A stretch of DNA of 33,578 nt from NCBI GenBank assembly GCA_005879945.1, contig VBHX01000098.1, positions 1 to 33,578 of the forward strand, given 5' to 3'. The position numbers and the translations under genes are program-made. Positions within the stretch are counted from its first letter, which is position 1. Every line of letters begins with the position of its first letter. The notes under the pieces were generated by a model that was not told the origin of the DNA, made no database searches, and saw only the letters and a program-made list of their open reading frames with translations. This DNA comes from Chloroflexota bacterium (GTDB lineage: Bacteria; Chloroflexota; Dormibacteria; Dormibacterales; Dormibacteraceae). Of the stretch, positions 28,108-33,578 are shown piece after piece.

Positions 28108-28550
28108 CCGAGCGCCTGCTCGAGGAGCTGAGGTCGAGCCAGCAGCTCGTGGTGGCGATGACACGGGTTATCGAGGATGACGCGCCGGGCCGCGTCGGAG
28201 CGTGGACGCTGCGCGACATCGCCGCGCATCTGGCGACAACGGAACGCGAGTGCTTCGAGCCCCGCATTCGGTCGATGGCCGCCGGGGAGCGGCCGGAGTT
28301 CGAGTACTACTCGAACGATGAGCGCGACTTCGACGGCGTCACGCTGCAGAACGCGCTCTCTGAGTGGGTCGACACGCGCGCCCGGCTCATCGATTTCGTG
28401 AGTGGGTTGAGCGAAGAGGAGCGGGCTCGCGTGGGCGTGCACACGAAGTTTGGTGAGCTCACCGTCGACGGTTACCTGAAGATCGCGCTCGACCACGACC
28501 AGGACCACCTGAAGAGCCTGGAGCGCCTCGCGACCGAAGTCGCGCACTAG
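28104..28550 (+). CDS. DinB-like four-helix protein
   Basis: WTLRDIAAHLATTERECFEPRI and ALDHDQDHLKSLERL, DinB/DUF664-like pattern; ATGA overlap. Confidence 0.6.
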   Translation: MTERLLEELRSSQQLVVAMTRVIEDDAPGRVGAWTLRDIAAHLATTERECFEPRIRSMAAGERPEFEYYSNDERDFDGVTLQNALSEWVDTRARLIDFVSGLSEEERARVGVHTKFGELTVDGYLKIALDHDQDHLKSLERLATEVAH

Positions 28551-29040
28551 CCTCGCCGGCCAGTCTCTGCGCTTCGGCTGATCTCGCGTCGTCTGCGTCA
28601 CCCAGGTTGACCGCGATCAGGAACGCAGCCGCTTCGGCGGCCGCCGATGCGAGCATCGCAGCCACCACGGCATCAGCTCGCAGCCGTGGATTGCCGGACG
28701 ACGCCGACTGCTCCGCCAGCGCCGCGATCTCCGCCGCGACCCTTACGATCTCGAGAGGGACAGCCACCGTTCGGGCCTGAGCACTCGAAACATCCCGGCC
28801 TGAGCGGACTTCTTCCAGGTAGGCGAGGTAGGCGATCGAGTCCTCAGCGACCAGTTCCTCGGCACGAAGTCGCAGGCGTTCCGCGTGTCCATCTGTCTCG
28901 GCCGCCTCCGGCCACTGCTTGGCCGAAAGCTTCGCCACCTTCTGCACCAGCGCCGCTGCCGCCGCGACCACGGCCGCCGCGGCGGATCCGCTGGCCGGCG
29001 CAGGCTCTGCGGAAGCGATCTTCGAGAGCAGATGACCCAA
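28459..29040 (-). CDS. Cyclodeaminase/methenyl-THF cyclohydrolase-like protein (FchA/FTCD_C family)
   Basis: APASGSAAAAVVAAAAALVQKVAKLS; RAEELVAEDSIAYLAYLE; VPLEIVRVAAEIAALAEQSASSGNPRLRADAVVAAMLASAAAEAAAFLIAVNL. Confidence 0.85.
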   Translation of the reverse strand: MGHLLSKIASAEPAPASGSAAAAVVAAAAALVQKVAKLSAKQWPEAAETDGHAERLRLRAEELVAEDSIAYLAYLEEVRSGRDVSSAQARTVAVPLEIVRVAAEIAALAEQSASSGNPRLRADAVVAAMLASAAAEAAAFLIAVNLGDADDARSAEAQRLAGEASARLRSRGAPGSSGGPGRGRARSSGNRRR

Positions 29041-29059
29041 AGGCGCGCGGGCCTGCTGC

Positions 29060-30508
29060 TCAGTCGTCGCCCAACTCCTGCTTGCGCTTGGCGATGAACT
29101 CGTTCAGCTGCTCGTCGACCCCGGGATCGATGCCTGGGTCCGGATATTCGGCAAGCACCTGCTTCCAGCGCTCGGCGGCGACGACATCTGCCGTCCGGGC
29201 GCCGAACCGGTTCCAGCGGTCGAAGTTCTCGGTGGACGAGATCCACGGACGGTAGAAGCCCGTCCGGTAGTTGCGCAGCGTGTGCTCCGAGCCGAGGAAG
29301 TGGCCGCCCGGCCCGACCTCGCGGAGCGCGTCCATGGCAAGGCCCTCCTCATCGACCGGCAGGCCACGGTCGAGGATCCACTCGAACATCCTCAACGCCT
29401 CGACGTCGATGATGAATTTCTCGTACGAGGCGAGAAGGGCGCTCTCGAGCCAGCCGGCGGCGTGGAGAACGAAGTTGACGCGGCCGAGGATCGTCGGCCA
29501 CATGCACATCATCGATTCGTAAGCGGCCTGGGCATCGGGAGCTTTCGACGAGGTGAGCGCGCCACCCCCCCGGAACGGCAGGTTGTAGTGGCGCGCCATC
29601 TGCGCGCTGGCGAGGATACCCATGGCCGACTCGGGCGTGCCGAACGCGGGGCTGCCCGACTGCATGTCGGTGTTGGTGAGAAACGACCCGTAGACGCTTG
29701 GCGTTCCCGGGCGGATGAGCTGCACGAGCGCGATACCGGCGAGCGCCTCGGCCGTCTGCTGCGCGACCGTCCCCGCCAGGCCCATCGGCGACATCGCGCC
29801 CGCCATAAGGAACGGTGTAACGATCACAGGCTGACCGACCTCTGAGTATTCGAGCAGCGCGCCCAGCATGCGGTCGTCGTAGCGCAGCGGGCTGTTGACG
29901 TTGATAAGGCTGATGACCGCGGGCGTCTCCTCGATGTTCGCGCGGCCGCCGAAGACGATCGAAGCCATCTCGATCGTGTCCCGCGCGTTCTCGGACGAGA
30001 TCACGCTGCCCATGAACGGCTTGTCCGTCCAGCGGATGTGCGAGTAGACCATGTCAAGGTGCCGCGAGCCGAGCGGCAGGTCCTCCGGCTCGACCGTCGT
30101 CCCGCCGGCGCAGTGGATCTGATCAACTGCCTGGGCCATCTTGTCGAAGTTGTTGAAGTCCTCGATGGTGGCGCCGCGGCGCCCGCGCTCGAGGTCGGTG
30201 ATGAACGGCGGCCCGTACACCGGCGCCGTGACGACGTTGTCGCCGCCGAGGACGACCGAGTTGGCCGCCTTCCGGGCCTGCAGCTCGAAGGTTGCCGGCG
30301 TTTTGGCGACAGTCTCGAGGATGAAGTCGCGGTCGAACCTCACCCGCATGTCCTCGACCTTCATCCCTGCTTTGGCGAACATCTCGCGGGCACGCTCGTG
30401 GAGAAAGTCGATTCCGATCTCCTCCAGAATGTTCATCGCCTGCCCGTGAATCGCCTCCACGCCCTCCTCGCTGAGGATGTCGTAGGGCTTCAGGCGGTTC
30501 TTCCACAC
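29060..30508 (-). CDS. MttB-superfamily corrinoid methyltransferase, non-pyrrolysine (glycine-betaine MtgB-type candidate)
   Basis: GIDFLHERAREMFAKAGMKVE...GTTVEPEDLP...NVNSPLRYDDRMLGALLEYSEVGQPVIVTPFLMAGAMSPMGLAGTVAQQTAEALAGIALVQLIRPGTPSVYG...GGGALTSSKAPDAQAAYE; no internal amber codon; GTG start. Confidence 0.93.
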   Translation of the reverse strand: MWKNRLKPYDILSEEGVEAIHGQAMNILEEIGIDFLHERAREMFAKAGMKVEDMRVRFDRDFILETVAKTPATFELQARKAANSVVLGGDNVVTAPVYGPPFITDLERGRRGATIEDFNNFDKMAQAVDQIHCAGGTTVEPEDLPLGSRHLDMVYSHIRWTDKPFMGSVISSENARDTIEMASIVFGGRANIEETPAVISLINVNSPLRYDDRMLGALLEYSEVGQPVIVTPFLMAGAMSPMGLAGTVAQQTAEALAGIALVQLIRPGTPSVYGSFLTNTDMQSGSPAFGTPESAMGILASAQMARHYNLPFRGGGALTSSKAPDAQAAYESMMCMWPTILGRVNFVLHAAGWLESALLASYEKFIIDVEALRMFEWILDRGLPVDEEGLAMDALREVGPGGHFLGSEHTLRNYRTGFYRPWISSTENFDRWNRFGARTADVVAAERWKQVLAEYPDPGIDPGVDEQLNEFIAKRKQELGDD

Positions 30509-30617
30509 GGCGTGTCAATAGTGCAATAGACGCGAACGTGCAGCCGGCCTCGAGCCCACCCCAGTGGAGGAGGGGGGTATTTATGTGCTAACGTAAGCGT
30601 TGCCCATTGGGGTGCTA

Positions 30618-30642
30618 GGTCCCGCCTGGGGACCCCCTTTTT
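30618..30642 (+). terminator. Terminator-like hairpin upstream of the helicase (attenuator or small-RNA end)
   Basis: GGTCCC-GCCTG-GGGACC followed by CCCTTTTT. Confidence 0.5.
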
Positions 30643-30702
30643 GAACTCAGTTGATCCCCATTTCACGCCCAACCCGCGCATCGACCCGTAGGTCTGCTTG
30701 AC

Positions 30703-33138
30703 ATGAGCACGCCCAATCCCGGCGACGTCCTCCTGCTCTGGAACCCCGATATTCCGGGCGAGGAGGTGCAGGCCGGCCGCTTAGGCATCCGTGTCCGTCC
30801 TGGCACGCCCGCCGCGGCCAAGGTGACCGCCCTGGAGGCCGCCGGCGGTGCCGAGCTGCTGCGCCAGGTGCTCGAGGAGCAGCGGAGCATCGACGGGATC
30901 TACACGATCATCAAGCCCGAAAAGCCCCTCGAGTTCATCGGCCAGGTCCGCCAGACCCTGCTGACTGGAAGGCTGGGCCGGACGCCGATGGGCCTCGCCC
31001 TCGAGATCACCGACTGGCAAGACCTCGACGGCGAGTTCGAGATGGAGAAGAACCGCCTGCGCCTCGGCTACCAGGAGCTCCAACTCGTCAAGGAGTGGGA
31101 TGGCGACCTGGAGGGATTCACCGCGATCGTCCTCCGCGAGAAGGCGAAGACGCTCCCGATCCTGGACTCGACCCTACGCTTCATCGAGCACCTTCGCGAC
31201 TACCGCGAAAAGCTCGCCGAGGCAGCGGTCCGGCGCTACGAGGCAACCGAGCAGTGGATCGAATGCCCCAAGTGCGAAACCGAGGTGCCGACCTCGAACG
31301 GGATCCATTGCCCCGAATGTGGCGAGGACATGCGGGGCGGCGAGTACGTGCGCGCCATCCTTCACCTGGTCGACGACGCGGACGGCCGCATCTACCGCGG
31401 CATCGACTCGCTGACGGTCCGATCGGCCGGCTTCCCCGAGTACCGAGGCATGTCGCTGGACCGCATCCAGGGCTCGAACCTCTGGGTCAGCTTCCGGCGA
31501 TACGACCCACTGCCCGACGAGGGCATCGTGCTGCCGACGGCGAGCGTGGAGATGTTCGAAGCCCAGCGCTCGGTCATCCGCCAGCTGCAGATCGGGAGTC
31601 CGCGCACGGGCGCGCTGGCGGCCGAGCTGGCCGACACCGGCTGGCTGGGCAGCCCTCCGCGCGTGCCGCTGGACGGCAAGAAGGCGCACCACCTGCCCGA
31701 CCCCAACGAAGAGCAGGCCGAGGCCGTCGCGCGCGTCATGGGGATGAGGCCCGGCCAGCTGTACATGATCCAGGGGCCGCCTGGAACGGGCAAGACGACC
31801 GCCATCGTCGAGTCGATCCGCAGGATCCTGGGCCGCAACCCGCAGGCCTCGATCCTTCTGTCCTCACACTCCAACGACGCCGTCGACACCGGCCAGGAGC
31901 GCCTGCTGGGCTTCTCGCACGTTCGCCAGGCCCGGATTGCCGAGCCCGGGAAGGTGCCGCGCCGGCTGCGCCCGACCCTGGTCGAAGGCGACGACCTCGA
32001 GCCGTACAACCTTGTCGCGGGCACCTGCAACCGGCTCGCGATCGACTCGCGACTGAGGTTCAAAGTCTTCGACTGGCTCATCCTCGACGAGGCCAACAAG
32101 GTGCGCGCGAATGAGGCGCTCGCCCTTATGCCCATCGCCAAGCGCTGGGTGATGATCGGCGACCTCAACCAGCTGCCACCGGTGATGGAGGAGGCCGCGT
32201 CGACGTTCAAGATCGAGCAGCCGCTCGACGAGGTCGTCCGCGACGACAGCTTTTACGGATGGATGTGGGACAGGGTGCCGACGACGTCACGCATCATGCT
32301 GCCGCGCCAGTACCGCATGCGCGAGCCAATCGGCCGCGTCGTCTCCGACCTCTTCTACGAGAGGAAGCTCATCCACGAGGCGCCGCACCCTCGCATGCCG
32401 CTGCCGTGGCCGTTCGACCGCGAGCTGGTATGGGTCGACACGGGAGCGCAGGACGAATACCGCGACGCGCAGCGCTCGGTCGCGAACGAGTTCGAGGTTG
32501 CGCTCTGCAAGGACATCACGTCGATCATCCGCCGGCGCGTCCGCAAGGCCAAGCTCGCCGTGATCGCGATGTACAACTCGCAGGTCAACCGGCTGCAGGG
32601 ATCGCTCAAGGGCATCGTGCCCCCGGACGACATCGAGTCGGTCGACGCCTTCGAGGGGCGCGAGTCGGACGCGGTGATCCTCTCGCTCGTGCGATCCAAC
32701 GACCGCGCGGCGATTGGCTTCCTCAACGACCCCAACCGTGTCAACGTCGCCATTTCACGCGCGAAGAAACTGCTCGTCATCGTCGGCGACTCCAAGACGG
32801 TGATCGGAGGCGCGCCCGAGCTGTTCGGGCCGCTGTTCGAGCACTGCAAGGACGACGGGCTCGTCGCGGGAGTCGGCGCCGTCGTGACCGCATGCCAGCG
32901 GGTCGGAATCCGTTCCCAGGTCCAGCGCCTGTCGAGGCCGCATCGCGGCGACCGCCGCGCTCGAAGGCGACGGCGCGGGCAGCGCATGCCGGTGGACGCG
33001 ACCGGCGACGCCTCGACTCCGCTCAGCGATGACACCGCGACGGCGGTCGAGGCCACTCTGAGCAGCAACGGCTCAGAGCCGATGGCCACTCCAGAGCCGG
33101 CCGCCGCGGCCACCGAATCACTGCCACAGGACGATTAG
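30703..33138 (+). CDS. Superfamily 1 (UPF1/DNA2-like) helicase with zinc-ribbon motif
   Basis: IQGPPGTGKTTAIVESI (Walker A), LILDEAN (motif II), GDLNQLPPV, RQYRM, SVDAFEGRESDAVILSLVRS, RVNVAISRAKK; CPKC-X11-CPEC. Confidence 0.92.
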   Translation: MSTPNPGDVLLLWNPDIPGEEVQAGRLGIRVRPGTPAAAKVTALEAAGGAELLRQVLEEQRSIDGIYTIIKPEKPLEFIGQVRQTLLTGRLGRTPMGLALEITDWQDLDGEFEMEKNRLRLGYQELQLVKEWDGDLEGFTAIVLREKAKTLPILDSTLRFIEHLRDYREKLAEAAVRRYEATEQWIECPKCETEVPTSNGIHCPECGEDMRGGEYVRAILHLVDDADGRIYRGIDSLTVRSAGFPEYRGMSLDRIQGSNLWVSFRRYDPLPDEGIVLPTASVEMFEAQRSVIRQLQIGSPRTGALAAELADTGWLGSPPRVPLDGKKAHHLPDPNEEQAEAVARVMGMRPGQLYMIQGPPGTGKTTAIVESIRRILGRNPQASILLSSHSNDAVDTGQERLLGFSHVRQARIAEPGKVPRRLRPTLVEGDDLEPYNLVAGTCNRLAIDSRLRFKVFDWLILDEANKVRANEALALMPIAKRWVMIGDLNQLPPVMEEAASTFKIEQPLDEVVRDDSFYGWMWDRVPTTSRIMLPRQYRMREPIGRVVSDLFYERKLIHEAPHPRMPLPWPFDRELVWVDTGAQDEYRDAQRSVANEFEVALCKDITSIIRRRVRKAKLAVIAMYNSQVNRLQGSLKGIVPPDDIESVDAFEGRESDAVILSLVRSNDRAAIGFLNDPNRVNVAISRAKKLLVIVGDSKTVIGGAPELFGPLFEHCKDDGLVAGVGAVVTACQRVGIRSQVQRLSRPHRGDRRARRRRRGQRMPVDATGDASTPLSDDTATAVEATLSSNGSEPMATPEPAAAATESLPQDD

Positions 33139-33174
33139 CCTCCCTTATTCTTCGTGGGTGCCCGGCACCCGGCT

Positions 33175-33578
33175 GTGAGTGACTGCATCTTCTGCTCCAT
33201 CGTGCGCGGCGAAGCGCCCGCAACCTTCACACACGAGGACGACACCGTCGTCGCGTTCATGGACATCCAGCCGATCAGCCACGGCCACATGCTCGTCGTA
33301 CCGCGTGAGCACGCCGAACTGATGCAGGACGTTAACGAGACTGTGGCAATGCGGGCATTTCGGGTGGCGCGGCGCATGGCGGCGCTCGCGCGGCAGACCC
33401 TGGGGGCGGGCGGCGTGAACCTGTTCGTCGCAGATGGCGAGGTCGCTTTCCAGGATGTGCCGCACTTCCACGTGCACGTGATCCCCCGCTACCCGGGAGA
33501 CGGGTTCAGCCTCTCTTTCCCACCGTCGTATGAGCATCCGCCGAGTCGGGCGGAGCTGGAGGCGGTGGCGGCAGCGAT
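33175..33578 (+). CDS. HIT-family (histidine triad) protein, 3' end truncated by window
   Basis: VSDCIFCSIVRGEAPATFTHEDDTVVAFMDIQPISHGHMLVVPREH...DVPHFHVHVIPRYPGDGF; reads off the end. Confidence 0.92.
   Translation, partial: MSDCIFCSIVRGEAPATFTHEDDTVVAFMDIQPISHGHMLVVPREHAELMQDVNETVAMRAFRVARRMAALARQTLGAGGVNLFVADGEVAFQDVPHFHVHVIPRYPGDGFSLSFPPSYEHPPSRAELEAVAAA

Noticed and set aside
29060-30508. Pyrrolysine (amber-decoded) MttB
   Set aside because: The 482-aa frame is full length without internal TAG; the region I expect to align with the Pyl site reads GGGALTSSKAPD.

Overview
The window is high-GC bacterial DNA and reads as one large one-carbon (methyl-transfer) catabolic neighbourhood. Gene calls rest on motif and family recognition of the supplied translations; no searches were run. 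Plus-strand block 1: APC permease (5' cut by the window edge), Fe-type alcohol dehydrogenase, aldehyde dehydrogenase, nucleotidyltransferase-like protein, FAD/GcvT demethylating dehydrogenase 1, EtfB, EtfA, membrane Fe-S/CCG oxidoreductase (DgcB-like), FAD/GcvT dehydrogenase 2, choline-kinase-like phosphotransferase. Minus-strand block: ABC transporter (SBP, two permeases, ATPase), TIGR03767-like metallophosphoesterase in one open frame with a methylenetetrahydrofolate reductase, and formate-THF ligase. An IclR regulator lies divergent to a plus-strand corrinoid block: corrinoid protein, pterin methyltransferase, RACo-like ASKHA ferredoxin, DUF1638, PF13769 'virulence factor', DinB. MttB-family methyltransferase and FchA-like cyclohydrolase are on the minus strand, followed by a zinc-ribbon SF1 helicase and a HIT protein (3' cut). 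Main hypothesis: a hybrid choline/glycine-betaine-to-glycine route in which the first N-demethylation is corrinoid-dependent (non-pyrrolysine MttB) and later ones use ETF-linked flavoprotein dehydrogenases. Main anomalies: (1) formate-THF ligase is split by an apparent ~79-nt out-of-frame deletion that removes a highly conserved segment; (2) the kinase-like gene has an apparent 14-nt frameshifting deletion; (3) the phosphoesterase-MTHFR fusion has a promoter-like sequence and GTG starts at the domain boundary; (4) several inverted or direct repeats lie at intergenic control regions.
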